A DNA stretch of 17,517 nt from Bacteroidales bacterium (GTDB lineage Bacteria; Bacteroidota; Bacteroidia; Bacteroidales; UBA932): positions 1 through 17,517 of the forward strand of contig JAEEIQ010000114.1 of the NCBI GenBank assembly GCA_016281435.1. Reading direction: 5' to 3'. The notes beneath the pieces are model-generated. The model saw only the letters and a program-made list of their open reading frames with translations. It did no database searches and had not been told where the DNA came from. A program made the translations under genes and the position numbers. Shown here one piece after another: positions 1 to 7,753 of this stretch. How positions within the stretch are numbered: position 1 is the stretch's first letter; each line of letters opens with the position of its first letter.

Positions 1-295
1 AATGCTGGGTATCAGTGTTTTACCCCGGAGAGGCGTGCCACACCTGTCCTCAGGAGCCGCTTCTGGCACGGAAGTCAATGATAAAACCGTCCCTGAAGCC
101 ACTCAGAAGCCGTTGCCGTCAATCGTGCCGTGCCAGTAGTTTTACGCCACCCCCCCTGAAAGCCCATTCCTTGGCGGCGGGACATAGTGCATGCCGGCTT
201 CGTGTTCAAGAATCTTTTGGACGAACTATAGAGACGTACGGCAGCAGCTACCCCTCGTAGCTTTATCCGGACATGTCCCTTTCGGGGTTCAAGGG
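1..295. other. Upstream non-coding stretch, no gene recognised
   Basis: I see no convincing gene on either strand. Short open frames exist, but none resembles a known protein and the longest one on the minus strand is a shadow of glpK. The stretch contains inverted repeats: the segment 64-71 (TGGCACGG) can pair either with 34-40 (CGTGCCA) or with 128-135 (CCGTGCCA). A perfect 10-bp palindrome, GGACATGTCC, lies at 269-278, about 18 bases upstream of the glpK -33 element, so it could be an operator. It could also hold the 3' end of an upstream transcript or an unknown small RNA. I checked for RNase P RNA and tmRNA signatures and did not find them. Confidence 0.4.
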
Positions 296-325
296 TTGAA
301 GGAATTGAATAATATTGTATATTTG
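296..325 (+). promoter_or_regulatory. Bacteroidota-type promoter of glpKF
   Basis: A -33 TTG at 296-298 is followed after 19 bases by TATATTTG at 318-325, a perfect match to the TAnnTTTG -7 element of the Bacteroidota primary sigma factor. Transcription would start near 330-333, while the glpK ATG is at 334, so the mRNA should have almost no leader. Confidence 0.8.
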
Positions 326-333
326 CTTTCAGT

Positions 334-1821
334 ATGGAAGAGAAATACATCCTTGCCCTTGACCAGGGCACCAGCAGTTCGAGGGCGATAGTCTTCGACA
401 GGGACGGAAACATCCGTTCGGTTTCGCAGAAAGAATTCACGCAGCATTTCCCGGAGCCCGGAAGGGTAGAACACGATCCGCAGGAGATATGGTCCTCGGA
501 AGCGTCTGTGATCGCCGAGGCCCTTGCGGGAATGGGCATCAACGGCAGCAGGGTCGCCGCGATCGGCATCACGAACCAGCGCGAGACCACGATTGTCTGG
601 GACGTGCGCACGGGAGAACCCGTGTACAATGCCATAGTGTGGCAGGACAGGCGCACCTCCGGCTACTGCGATTCCCTGCGGAACGAGGGCCTTACGGACT
701 TCATCCGCAGCAAGACCGGACTCATCCTCGACGCCTATTTCAGCGGCACGAAGATCAAATGGATCTTGGACAACGTGCCCGGCGCCCGCGTAAAGGCCGA
801 CCAGGGGTTCCTGCGCTTCGGGACGGTGGACAGCTGGCTCGTCTGGAAGCTCACCGCGGGGCGGGTCCATGTCACCGACGTGACGAACGCCTCCCGCACG
901 ATGCTGTTCAACATCCACACCCTGCAATGGGATGAGGAACTGCTGGACCTTCTCGGAGTGCCGGCTTCGATGCTCCCGAAAGTCTGCTCTTCCAGCGAGG
1001 TCTACGGGGTGACGGACAAGGGTCTCTTCGGCAGCGAGGTGCCCATCGCCGGCATCGCCGGGGACCAGCAGGCCGCACTTTTCGGGCAGATGTGCACGGA
1101 GCCCGGCTCCGTCAAGAACACCTACGGCACCGGCTGCTTCCTGCTGATGAACAGCGGTTCCAAGCCCATACTCTCCAAGAACAACCTTCTCACCACAGTG
1201 GCCTGGAAGATAGGGGACACCGTGAACTACGCCCTCGAAGGGTCCATCTTCGTCGGCGGCAGCGTCGTGCAGTGGCTGCGCGACTCGCTCGGGATCATCC
1301 GCTCCTCTTCCGAGGTCGAGGCCCTCGCCGCTTCCGTGCCGGACAACGGCGGGGTCTATTTCGTGCCCGCCTTCACCGGGATGGGCGCCCCGTACTGGGA
1401 CCAGTATGCCCATGGGACCATCTGCGGGCTGACTCGCGGGTCCACCGCCGCCCATATCGCCCGCGCCGCGCTCGAAGGCATCGCCTTCCAGACCATGGAC
1501 ATAGTCGAAGCGATGCGCAAGGACGCCGGGCTGACCCTCGCCGGACTCAAGGTCGACGGGGGCGCCTCCCGCAACAACCTCATGATGCAGTTCCAGTCCG
1601 ACGTGCTCGGAACGGCCGTCGTGCGGCCTTCCGTGACGGAGACCACCGCCCTCGGCGCCTGCTATCTGGCGGGTCTTGCCGTCGGTTATTGGGACGGGCT
1701 CGAGGACGTGAAGAGCCAATGGAAGGCCGAGCGTGTCTTCACCCCGTCGATGGACGCCGCTTCGGTCGCGGCCCTGAAGGCCGGGTGGGCCGACGCCGTC
1801 GCACGCACTAAAAGCAAATAA
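334..1821 (+). CDS. glpK: Glycerol kinase
   Basis: Cytoplasmic FGGY-family kinase that phosphorylates glycerol with ATP to sn-glycerol 3-phosphate, trapping it in the cell. The 495-residue length is normal. The N-terminal phosphate-binding segment DQGTSSSR (10-17) is present. The residues expected to hold glycerol are all visible: R83-E84 in NQRET, W103, Y135 and D244-Q245 in GDQQ. The second half has YGTGCF and the C-terminal VDGGASRNN motif. The ATG at 334 is the only plausible start because the protein begins directly at the first strand ([12 protein letters not shown]). It is first in a two-gene operon with the glycerol channel, 10 bases downstream. The promoter ends only 8 bases before the start codon, predicting a leaderless or nearly leaderless mRNA. 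Confidence 0.97.
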   Translation: MEEKYILALDQGTSSSRAIVFDRDGNIRSVSQKEFTQHFPEPGRVEHDPQEIWSSEASVIAEALAGMGINGSRVAAIGITNQRETTIVWDVRTGEPVYNAIVWQDRRTSGYCDSLRNEGLTDFIRSKTGLILDAYFSGTKIKWILDNVPGARVKADQGFLRFGTVDSWLVWKLTAGRVHVTDVTNASRTMLFNIHTLQWDEELLDLLGVPASMLPKVCSSSEVYGVTDKGLFGSEVPIAGIAGDQQAALFGQMCTEPGSVKNTYGTGCFLLMNSGSKPILSKNNLLTTVAWKIGDTVNYALEGSIFVGGSVVQWLRDSLGIIRSSSEVEALAASVPDNGGVYFVPAFTGMGAPYWDQYAHGTICGLTRGSTAAHIARAALEGIAFQTMDIVEAMRKDAGLTLAGLKVDGGASRNNLMMQFQSDVLGTAVVRPSVTETTALGACYLAGLAVGYWDGLEDVKSQWKAERVFTPSMDAASVAALKAGWADAVARTKSK

Positions 1822-1831
1822 CCATTGAACT

Positions 1832-2572
1832 ATGTGGACACAATGTATCTTTGAATTCATCGGGACCCTGGTCCTGATTCTCCTCGGTGACGGGGTCTGC
1901 GCAAATGTTACTCTGAACAATTCCAAGGCCAAGGGAGCCGGCTGGGTGGTCGTCACCCTCGGGTGGGGCTTTGCCGTGATGGCCGGCGTGTTCATCGCCG
2001 GGCCCTATTCCGGAGCCCACCTGAATCCTGCCGTGACCGTCGGCCTGTGGGCCGCCGGAAGTTTCCCCGGAGCCGCCGTGCTGCCGTATATCGCGGCGCA
2101 GATGCTCGGAGGATTCGCCGGAGCCGTCCTTGTCTGGCTCTTCTTCAAGAACCACTACGAGGCCACCGCGGACCAGCCTGACGCCATGCTCGGCACCTTC
2201 TGCACAATGCCGGCGATGTACAATCCCTGGCGCAACTTCTTCTGCGAGATGGTCGCCACGTGCCTTCTGGTGTTCTCCATTCTCGCCCTCGCGACAAGCG
2301 GCAACGCCTTCACCGTGGCCGGCGCGCCCGCCGGGACCGGATCTCTCGGCGCCTTCCCCGTGACCTGCATCATCATGGCCATAGGCATGTCGCTCGGCGG
2401 CACGACCGGATACGCCCTCAATCCCGCCCGCGACCTCAGCCCGCGCCTTGCGCACGCCCTGCTGCCCATCAAGGGCAAGGGGAAGAGCGGCTGGTTCTAC
2501 AGCTGGGTGCCCGTCGCCGGGCCCGTCGCCGGAGCCTTCGTCGCCGCCGGACTGTACCTGCTGATCTTCTAG
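1832..2572 (+). CDS. glpF: Glycerol facilitator (aquaglyceroporin, MIP family)
   Basis: Inner-membrane channel for passive glycerol entry, feeding the glycerol kinase encoded just upstream. The 246-residue protein has six hydrophobic segments and the two half-helix signatures of the family: NPA at 65-67 (HLNPAVT) and NPA at 197-199 followed by R200-D201. The Asp after the second NPAR is characteristic of glycerol-conducting members rather than strict water channels, so the glycerol assignment rests on both sequence and operon context. It is probably co-transcribed with glpK, as no promoter fits in the 10-base gap. A terminator-like hairpin follows at 2617-2657. Confidence 0.94.
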   Translation: MWTQCIFEFIGTLVLILLGDGVCANVTLNNSKAKGAGWVVVTLGWGFAVMAGVFIAGPYSGAHLNPAVTVGLWAAGSFPGAAVLPYIAAQMLGGFAGAVLVWLFFKNHYEATADQPDAMLGTFCTMPAMYNPWRNFFCEMVATCLLVFSILALATSGNAFTVAGAPAGTGSLGAFPVTCIIMAIGMSLGGTTGYALNPARDLSPRLAHALLPIKGKGKSGWFYSWVPVAGPVAGAFVAAGLYLLIF

Positions 2573-2616
2573 GGGCGGCCCGCCCCGGGCCGGCCTTGGT
2601 GCCGCCAGTCAACGCT

Positions 2617-2657
2617 TCCGTCCGTGAATCCTCCCGGGTTCGCGGACGGACCCTTTT
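2617..2657 (+). terminator. Probable terminator of glpKF
   Basis: TCCGTCCGTGAA (2617-2628) pairs with TTCGCGGACGGA (2639-2650) as a 12-bp stem with one G-T wobble and a 10-base loop. A short T run follows at 2654-2657. The stem is strong but the T run is short and separated by CCC, so termination may be incomplete. Confidence 0.55.
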
Positions 2658-2678
2658 CGGGGCCCGGCTCCCGCTTCC

Positions 2679-2809
2679 GTGAGCAAAACCGGCCCTCCCA
2701 CTCACCGGGGCCACCCGGAACTGCCTCCGGTGAGCAAAACCGTCCTTTCCACTCACCGTGGCCACCCGGAACTGCCTTCCGTGAGTAAAACCGGCCATCT
2801 CACTCACCG
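2679..2809. repeat. 51-bp tandem repeat, about 2.6 copies, with internal inverted repeats
   Basis: Units begin at 2679, 2730 and 2781 with GTGAGC/TAAAACCG. Units 1 and 2 match at 45 of 51 positions; unit 3 is cut short after its ACTCACCGGG. Each unit reads GTGAG, a variable 8-base patch, CTCACCG, then a constant GGCCACCCGGAACTGCC. GTGAG and CTCAC are complementary, so every unit can fold, and adjacent units also pair (CTCACCGG at 2701-2708 with CCGGTGAG at 2727-2734). Because 51 is a multiple of 3, frames stay open through the array, but I see no reason to call a protein: those frames run into the rplC promoter or glpF. The array lies between the glpF terminator and the rplC promoter. Confidence 0.85.
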
Positions 2810-2856
2810 GGAGCCGGCGCCGCCCCTGCCCGTAAAAAACAATTCCCGTCAAATGC

Positions 2857-2886
2857 TTGATATTTGGAAAATTAATCGTATATTTG
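2857..2886 (+). promoter_or_regulatory. Promoter of the rplC-rpsC ribosomal operon
   Basis: TTG at 2857-2859, then 19 bases, then TATATTTG at 2879-2886 followed by C: a perfect TAnnTTTG promoter. The start point would be near 2892, giving a leader of about 55 bases before the rplC ATG at 2948. This promoter stands in for the upstream str/rpsJ transcription that normally feeds rplC. Confidence 0.85.
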
Positions 2887-2891
2887 CAGCC

Positions 2892-2920
2892 CGCAATTTT
2901 GCGCGGATTTGTTTAAACAA
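2892..2920 (+). promoter_or_regulatory. Two adjacent palindromes in the rplC leader
   Basis: CGCAATTTTGCG at 2892-2903 and TTGTTTAAACAA at 2909-2920 are perfect inverted repeats lying at and just after the expected transcription start. They could be a repressor site or leader hairpins for ribosomal-protein feedback. The function is inferred only from position. Confidence 0.4.
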
Positions 2921-2947
2921 TTTAGTATCAATTAATTACCAAAACCA

Positions 2948-3574
2948 ATGCCTGGATTAATTGGAAAGAAAATCGGAATGACTTCCGTTTTCGGTGCCGA
3001 CGGTAAGGTTATACCGTGCACCGTTATCGAGGCTGGTCCGTGCGTTGTTACGCAACTTCGTACAGTTGAAAAAGATGGTTATGCCGCTGTACAGCTTGCC
3101 TATGACGAAACCACTGAAAAGCACGCCAGCAAGGCTCTCCAGGGCCACTTCAAAAAGGCAGGTACCACCCCTAAGAAGAAACTGGTCGAATTCCCGGCCG
3201 ATTTCTCCAGGGAGCTCAATCTCGGCGACGTCATCACGGTCGAGGACATCCTCAAGGACGAGGTTCCTTTCGTGGACGTAGTCGGAACATCGAAGGGTAA
3301 GGGCTTCCAGGGCGTCGTCCACCGTTACGGCTTTGCCGGTGTCGGCGGGACCACGCACGGACAGCACAACCGTCTTCGCCACCCCGGTTCCATGGGCGCT
3401 TCCTCATGGCCTTCCCGCGTTTTCCCGGGAATGCGCATGGCCGGCCACATGGGCAATGAGAGGGTGAAAGTATTCAACCTGAAGGTAGTCAAGGTGATCC
3501 CTGAGAACAACCTTCTCGTAGTCAAGGGTTCCGTCCCCGGAGCCAAGGGTTCCTACTTAATCGTGGAGGCATAA
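2948..3574 (+). CDS. rplC: 50S ribosomal protein L3
   Basis: Large-subunit protein that binds 23S rRNA early in assembly and reaches towards the peptidyl-transferase centre with a long loop. The 208-residue sequence opens with the family start [15 protein letters not shown] and contains the L3 signature region [14 protein letters not shown] followed by [17 protein letters not shown], the extended loop. It is the first gene of this ribosomal block, with its own promoter and a leader of about 55 bases. rplD follows after 3 bases. rpsJ, which normally precedes rplC, is absent from the window; glpF and a repeat array occupy that position. Confidence 0.98.
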   Translation: MPGLIGKKIGMTSVFGADGKVIPCTVIEAGPCVVTQLRTVEKDGYAAVQLAYDETTEKHASKALQGHFKKAGTTPKKKLVEFPADFSRELNLGDVITVEDILKDEVPFVDVVGTSKGKGFQGVVHRYGFAGVGGTTHGQHNRLRHPGSMGASSWPSRVFPGMRMAGHMGNERVKVFNLKVVKVIPENNLLVVKGSVPGAKGSYLIVEA

Positions 3575-3577
3575 GTT

Positions 3578-4204
3578 ATGAAACTTTCAGTATTGAAGAT
3601 TGACGGAACCGCTTCCGGCAAGCAGGTCGAACTCGACGAGAGGATTTTCGGCATCACTCCCAACGACCACGCCATCTACCTTGACGTCGTGCAGTATCTG
3701 GCCAACCAGCGCCAGGGCACTTCCAAGACCAAGGACCGCAGCGAGGTCGCATACAGCACCAAGAAACTCGGTCGCCAGAAAGGCGGCGGCGGTGCACGTC
3801 ACGGCAGCCGCAAGGCCAACATCTTCGTCGGCGGCGGACGCGTCTTCGGACCCAAGCCCCGTCTCTACAGGAACAAGCTCAACAAGAAGGTCAAGCAGCT
3901 TGCGCGCTTCTCCGCCCTCAGCTACAAGGCTCAGGAAGAAGCCCTCATCTGCGTCGAGCCGTTCGCGATGGACGCTCCCAAGACCAAGGAGTTCCTCCGT
4001 ATCGTCGGTAATCTCAAGGCCGGTGACCGCAAGGTCCTCTTCGTCCTTCCCGAGAACTCCGACAACATTTTCCTTTCATCCCGCAACCTTCCCGAAGTGA
4101 AGGTCATCACCGTGGACGAGATCAACACCTACGCGATCATGAACGCGAACAAGCTGGTCTTCTTCGACGGCGTACAGGACATTCTCGCTTCCAGGATCAA
4201 GTAA
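3578..4204 (+). CDS. rplD: 50S ribosomal protein L4
   Basis: Large-subunit protein lining the exit tunnel; in Escherichia coli it is also the autogenous repressor of the S10 operon. The 208 residues include the basic internal loop (around 65-95: KKLGRQKGGGGARHGS, then FVGGGRVFGPKPR) that inserts into the tunnel wall. The gene begins 3 bases after rplC and ends 12 bases before rplW. Whether L4 regulates this operon here is unknown, though the rplC leader holds two palindromes that could take part. Confidence 0.97.
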   Translation: MKLSVLKIDGTASGKQVELDERIFGITPNDHAIYLDVVQYLANQRQGTSKTKDRSEVAYSTKKLGRQKGGGGARHGSRKANIFVGGGRVFGPKPRLYRNKLNKKVKQLARFSALSYKAQEEALICVEPFAMDAPKTKEFLRIVGNLKAGDRKVLFVLPENSDNIFLSSRNLPEVKVITVDEINTYAIMNANKLVFFDGVQDILASRIK

Positions 4205-4216
4205 ATCACCAAAGAG

Positions 4217-4507
4217 ATGGGAATTATCATTAAGCCTATAGTAACAGAGAAGCTGACGGCTCAGGGCGAAAAGTTGAACCGTTACGGCTTCGTGGTGGAC
4301 CGCGATGCCAACAAGCTTCAGATCAAGGAAGCGGTGGAGAAGATGTACAATGTCTCCGTCGAGTCCGTGAACACCGCAAACTACCACGGAAAGCGCAAGA
4401 GCCGCTACACCAAGGCCGGCCTCCTTTCCGGACGCACGAACCACTTCAAGAAGGCGTACGTCACGCTTGCCGGTGAAGACAAGATTGATTTCTACAGCAA
4501 TATCTAA
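4217..4507 (+). CDS. rplW: 50S ribosomal protein L23
   Basis: Large-subunit protein at the mouth of the exit tunnel and docking site for trigger factor and SRP in characterised bacteria. The 96-residue length is typical. The start GIIIKPIVTEKLT and the middle segment KLQIKEAVEKMYNVSV are characteristic of the family. It sits between rplD and rplB with 12-base gaps on each side. Its stop codon (4505-4507) overlaps the Shine-Dalgarno of rplB. Confidence 0.97.
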   Translation: MGIIIKPIVTEKLTAQGEKLNRYGFVVDRDANKLQIKEAVEKMYNVSVESVNTANYHGKRKSRYTKAGLLSGRTNHFKKAYVTLAGEDKIDFYSNI

Positions 4508-4513
4508 GGAGGT
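4506..4513 (+). promoter_or_regulatory. Strong Shine-Dalgarno before rplB
   Basis: AAGGAGGT at 4506-4513 lies 6 bases before the rplB ATG at 4520. It is a full-length match to the anti-Shine-Dalgarno, unusual in a phylum whose genes mostly lack such sites; I see no comparable site at the other ribosomal genes here. Confidence 0.75.
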
Positions 4514-4519
4514 ACTACA

Positions 4520-5344
4520 ATGGCAGTCAGAAAATTCAAGCCGGTAACCCCGGGTCAGAGGAACAAAGTCATCAGCGCCTTTGACGACATCACTGCGAAG
4601 AAACCGCAGAAATCATTGCTGGAACCTCTCAAGAGTACGGGCGGCCGCAACAACACCGGCCAGATGACCGTTCGCTACATCGGCGGCGGCCACAAGAGGA
4701 TGTACCGTATCATCGACTTCCGCCGCAACAAGGACGGACAGACCGCCACGGTCCAGACCATCGAGTATGATCCCAACCGCAGCGCCCGCATCGCCCTCGT
4801 CCAGTACGAAGACGGTGAGAAGAGGTACATCATCGCCCCCAACGGCATCAAGGTAGGCCAGGTCGTCGCATCCGGAAGCGGTGTCGCTCCCGAAGTCGGC
4901 AACAGCCTTCCCTTAAGTGAAATTCCGGTTGGTACCCTCGTGCACAACATCGAGCTCCGTCCCGGACAGGGCGCCACTATGGCCCGCTCCGCCGGTACTT
5001 TCGCTCAGCTCGCAGCGCGTGAAGGCGGTTACGCCGTCCTCCGTCTCCCCTCGGGTGAGACCAGGATGGTTCCCGTCGCCTGCCGCGCCACCGTCGGCAC
5101 GGTCTCCAATCCTGACCACAACCTGGAGTCTTACGGCAAGGCAGGACGCAGCCGCTGGCTCGGTCGTCGTCCCCACAACCGCGGCGTCGTGATGAATCCT
5201 CACGACCACCCGATGGGAGGTGGTGAAGGACGTGCTTCCGGCGGACATCCCCGTTCCCGTAAGGGTCTGCCTGCGAAGGGTTACAAGACCCGCAATCCGA
5301 AGGCGGCCTCCAACAAGTTCATCATTGAAAGAAGGAAGAAATAA
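4520..5344 (+). CDS. rplB: 50S ribosomal protein L2
   Basis: Large-subunit protein next to the peptidyl-transferase centre, needed for subunit association and catalysis. The 274 residues match the usual length. The C-terminal part contains the diagnostic stretch [20 protein letters not shown] with the conserved histidine loop, followed by a basic tail ending in IERRKK. The order rplW-rplB-rpsS is the normal S10-operon order. The start codon is fixed by the [14 protein letters not shown] beginning and by the Shine-Dalgarno 6 bases upstream. Confidence 0.98.
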   Translation: MAVRKFKPVTPGQRNKVISAFDDITAKKPQKSLLEPLKSTGGRNNTGQMTVRYIGGGHKRMYRIIDFRRNKDGQTATVQTIEYDPNRSARIALVQYEDGEKRYIIAPNGIKVGQVVASGSGVAPEVGNSLPLSEIPVGTLVHNIELRPGQGATMARSAGTFAQLAAREGGYAVLRLPSGETRMVPVACRATVGTVSNPDHNLESYGKAGRSRWLGRRPHNRGVVMNPHDHPMGGGEGRASGGHPRSRKGLPAKGYKTRNPKAASNKFIIERRKK

Positions 5345-5366
5345 TCGGAATTAAACTTAATAGATT

Positions 5367-5639
5367 ATGAGTCGTTCACTTAGAAAAGGTCCGTATATCC
5401 AGGAAGCCCTGGAGAAGAGGATCCTTGCCATGAATGATGGCAGCAAGAAGAAAGAGGTGGTCAAGACCTGGTCCCGCGCCAGCATGATCTCCCCTGACTT
5501 CATCGGCCACACCATCGCAGTCCATAACGGGAACAAGTTTATTCCGGTTTACGTGACTGAGAATATGGTCGGGCACAAACTCGGCGAGTTCGCCCCCACC
5601 CGGACGTTCAAAGGCCATTCGGGCAACAATAAGAAATAA
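5367..5639 (+). CDS. rpsS: 30S ribosomal protein S19
   Basis: Small-subunit head protein that works with S13 near the A-site tRNA. The 90-residue length is normal. The start [19 protein letters not shown] and the C-terminal motif [16 protein letters not shown] are hallmarks of S19. It follows rplB by 22 bases and precedes rplV by 14, in the standard S10-operon order. Confidence 0.98.
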   Translation: MSRSLRKGPYIQEALEKRILAMNDGSKKKEVVKTWSRASMISPDFIGHTIAVHNGNKFIPVYVTENMVGHKLGEFAPTRTFKGHSGNNKK

Positions 5640-5653
5640 AAAGAAAGAAGATT

Positions 5654-6076
5654 ATGGGAGCTCGTAAAAGATTAATGGCTGAAAAGCTCAAGGAAGCTAA
5701 GAAGGTGACGTCCGTCGCCAAACTGAACAATGTCCCTACTTCCCCGCGGAAGATGCGCCTTGTCGCAGACACCGTCCGCGGAGTCGAAGTCAACCGCGCT
5801 CTTGACCTGCTGAAGTTCTCCAAGAAGGAAGCTTCCGTGCGTCTGGAGAAACTCCTGCGCAGCGCCATCGCCAACTGGGAAGCCAAGAACCCGGACCAGG
5901 CGAAGGAGCTTGACAACGGAAATGTATATGTCAAGACCATCATGGTCGACGAGGGCCGCACGCTGAAGCGTCTCCGTCCCATGCCTCAGGGCAGGGCCGG
6001 CCGCATCCGCAAGCGTTCCAACCACGTCACCGTGATCCTCGATGTCAAACAACCCGTAGAGAAAGAGAACAAGTAA
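5654..6076 (+). CDS. rplV: 50S ribosomal protein L22
   Basis: Large-subunit protein whose beta hairpin forms the exit-tunnel constriction with L4. The 140-residue product is longer than the roughly 110 residues of the E. coli protein because of a lysine-rich N-terminal segment ([17 protein letters not shown]) and a short charged C-terminus. The family core begins at [18 protein letters not shown] (about residues 26-43), and the hairpin region [17 protein letters not shown] is intact. rpsC starts one base after its stop codon. Confidence 0.97.
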   Translation: MGARKRLMAEKLKEAKKVTSVAKLNNVPTSPRKMRLVADTVRGVEVNRALDLLKFSKKEASVRLEKLLRSAIANWEAKNPDQAKELDNGNVYVKTIMVDEGRTLKRLRPMPQGRAGRIRKRSNHVTVILDVKQPVEKENK

Positions 6077-6077
6077 T

Positions 6078-6836
6078 ATGGGACAGAAGACTAATCCTAT
6101 CAGCAACAGAATAGGCATCACCCGTGGTTGGGATTCCAACTGGTGCGGTGACAACTACGCGGAGAAGATTGCGGAAGACTACGAAATCCGCAAGTATCTG
6201 AGCAGCCGTCTGGCGAAGGCCAGCCTCAGCAGAATCGTCATTGAGAGGACGCTCAAGCTCATCACCGTGACGATCCACGCTGCCCGTCCCGGCTTCATCA
6301 TCGGCAAGGGCGGCACCGAGGTCGACCGCCTCAAGGAAGAATTGAAGAAGGTCACGAAGAAGGATGTCCAGATCAACATCTTCGAGGTCCGTCGTCCCGA
6401 GGTCGACGCCAACATCGTGGCAGATTCCATTGCCCGTCAGATCGAAGGGCGCGTCTCTTACCGCAGGGCCATCAAGATGGCTATCGCCAACGCGATCCGC
6501 GTCGGCGCCGAAGGCATCAAGGTGCAGGTCAGCGGCCGTATCGGCGGCGCTGAAATCGCCCGCAGCGAGATGTTCAAGGAAGGCCGTACCCCTCTGCACA
6601 CTTTCCGTGCCGATATCGACTATGCGCTCGCAGTCGCGAACACGAAGGTCGGTGCCCTCGGAATCAAGGTGTGGATCTGCAACGGCGAACGTTACGGCAA
6701 GCAGGATCTTTCCCCGAACGCCGGCACAGCAGCCTCCGCACAGGGCTCCTCTTCGCAGGGCCGTGGCGGTCGCGGCGAGCGCCGCGGCGAGCGTCGTGGC
6801 GGCGACCGTCGTCCCCGTCGTGACAGCCAGAGGTAG
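6078..6836 (+). CDS. rpsC: 30S ribosomal protein S3 with Arg/Gly-rich tail
   Basis: Small-subunit protein at the mRNA entry channel. A type-2 KH domain is clear, with the GKGG loop at 76-79 inside [20 protein letters not shown], followed by the C-terminal S3 domain up to about residue 208. The 252-residue protein then continues with an Ala/Ser/Gly linker and an Arg/Gly-rich tail (about 227-252) containing a duplicated GERR. E. coli S3 is 233 residues, so the tail is an extension; some Bacteroidota S3 proteins appear to have basic tails, so it may be a clade trait. In the usual S10 operon rplP follows immediately. Here a stable hairpin and unrelated genes follow, and rplP is found about 10 kb further on. 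Confidence 0.97.
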   Translation: MGQKTNPISNRIGITRGWDSNWCGDNYAEKIAEDYEIRKYLSSRLAKASLSRIVIERTLKLITVTIHAARPGFIIGKGGTEVDRLKEELKKVTKKDVQINIFEVRRPEVDANIVADSIARQIEGRVSYRRAIKMAIANAIRVGAEGIKVQVSGRIGGAEIARSEMFKEGRTPLHTFRADIDYALAVANTKVGALGIKVWICNGERYGKQDLSPNAGTAASAQGSSSQGRGGRGERRGERRGGDRRPRRDSQR

Positions 6837-6859
6837 TTTCTGAGAAAATTCTTATCTTT

Positions 6860-6891
6860 ATCGCCGGTTCCGTCAGCTCGGGACCGGCGAT
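6860..6891 (+). terminator. Strong hairpin after rpsC
   Basis: ATCGCCGGTTCCG (6860-6872) pairs with CGGGACCGGCGAT (6879-6891) to give a 13-bp stem with one wobble and a 6-base loop. The downstream sequence ATTGTAATT is A/T-rich but has no U run. It probably ends or stabilises the rpsC transcript. It lies 25 bases before the next ATG, so readthrough would put it in the leader of the thioredoxin-like gene. Confidence 0.6.
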
Positions 6892-6916
6892 ATTGTAATT
6901 AACAGCAAGTCCAAAT

Positions 6917-7753
6917 ATGAAAAAGACAATCCTTGCGGCATTTGCCGCGCTTTCGGTCCTGGCCTGCAACAGCCAGACCCTGGAACAGAAGACGATTCAG
7001 TTCAACGAGAAGAGCGAAGCCATCATGGAGGCGTTCAGCAGCAGCGTCGAAGCCGTGAAGGCCGACACCACCCTTGATGCCGCCGCAAGGCAGGCCAAGC
7101 TTGAAGAAGTGCAGGAAAAGGCAATAAAGCAGCTCTGCGAACTCGGAAAGAAGACAATCCGGAAAAACGCGGACAACGAGCTCGGCCTTACCGCCCTGCA
7201 GAATATCTACTACCTGCTCGATCCCGAAGAGCTCGAGGCCCTGATAGCAAAACTCGGCCCCGCAAACAGGGAAGACGATTTCGTGAAGAAACTCTCCGCG
7301 AGCCTCGGAAGCAAGAAGGCCACGGCGGAAGGCAAGATGTTCACGGACTTCGAGATCGTACAGTATCCGGACGCGGAAGACAAGGGAGTCGTGAAGTTCT
7401 CCGACTATGTCGGCAAGGGAAAGTTCATGCTTGTGGACTTCTGGGCCAGCTGGTGCGGCCCCTGCAAGAGGGAAATCCCCAACATCAAGAAGGTCTATGA
7501 GGAATTCGCCGGAGACAACTTCGACATCCTCAGCGTGGCCGTATGGGACGATCCCAAGGCCAGCGCCGACACCGCCGCAGCCTACGGGGTCAAGTGGAAC
7601 CAGATCGTCAATGCCCAAAAGATCCCCACGGACATCTACGGCATCGAAGGCATCCCCCAACTCATCCTCTTCGGCCCTGACGGGACTATCCTGAAGAGGG
7701 ACCTGCGCGGAGAGGAAATCGCGAAGGAAGTCGCATCCCGCCTTGGACGTTAA
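6917..7753 (+). CDS. TlpA-like thiol-disulfide oxidoreductase lipoprotein
   Basis: Predicted periplasm-facing lipoprotein with a thioredoxin fold. The first 17 residues form a lipoprotein signal with acceptor cysteine C17 (LSVLAC). Residues about 20-135 form a charged, mostly helical N-terminal domain that I do not recognise. Residues about 140-278 are a TlpA/ResA-type thioredoxin domain with the redox motif WCGPC (C180, C183) and the cis-proline in GIPQLILFG (P247). The role is likely reduction or isomerisation of disulfides in exported proteins or cytochrome maturation; the substrate cannot be told from sequence. No clear promoter precedes it apart from a weak TATCTTTA at 6853-6860. The end of the gene overlaps the uvrC start by 11 bases, suggesting translational coupling. 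Confidence 0.88.
   Translation: MKKTILAAFAALSVLACNSQTLEQKTIQFNEKSEAIMEAFSSSVEAVKADTTLDAAARQAKLEEVQEKAIKQLCELGKKTIRKNADNELGLTALQNIYYLLDPEELEALIAKLGPANREDDFVKKLSASLGSKKATAEGKMFTDFEIVQYPDAEDKGVVKFSDYVGKGKFMLVDFWASWCGPCKREIPNIKKVYEEFAGDNFDILSVAVWDDPKASADTAAAYGVKWNQIVNAQKIPTDIYGIEGIPQLILFGPDGTILKRDLRGEEIAKEVASRLGR

Noticed and set aside
1..295. RNase P RNA, tmRNA or riboswitch
   Set aside because: None of the signature blocks I know for these RNAs is recognisable on either strand; only generic inverted repeats are seen.
289..1995. Long open frame on the minus strand opposite glpK
   Set aside because: It is a shadow of glpK in GC-rich DNA: the plus frame has full glycerol kinase motifs, while the minus product is low-complexity Gly/His/Arg/Asp sequence without any recognisable domain.
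2679..2809. CRISPR array
   Set aside because: Under three units, the conserved part is most of the unit, and the variable patch is only 8 bases, far too short for a spacer; no cas genes.
2679..2960. 93-codon frame running through the 51-bp repeat
   Set aside because: It is open only because the repeat length is a multiple of three; it crosses the rplC promoter and overlaps the rplC start, and the product is repeat-derived.
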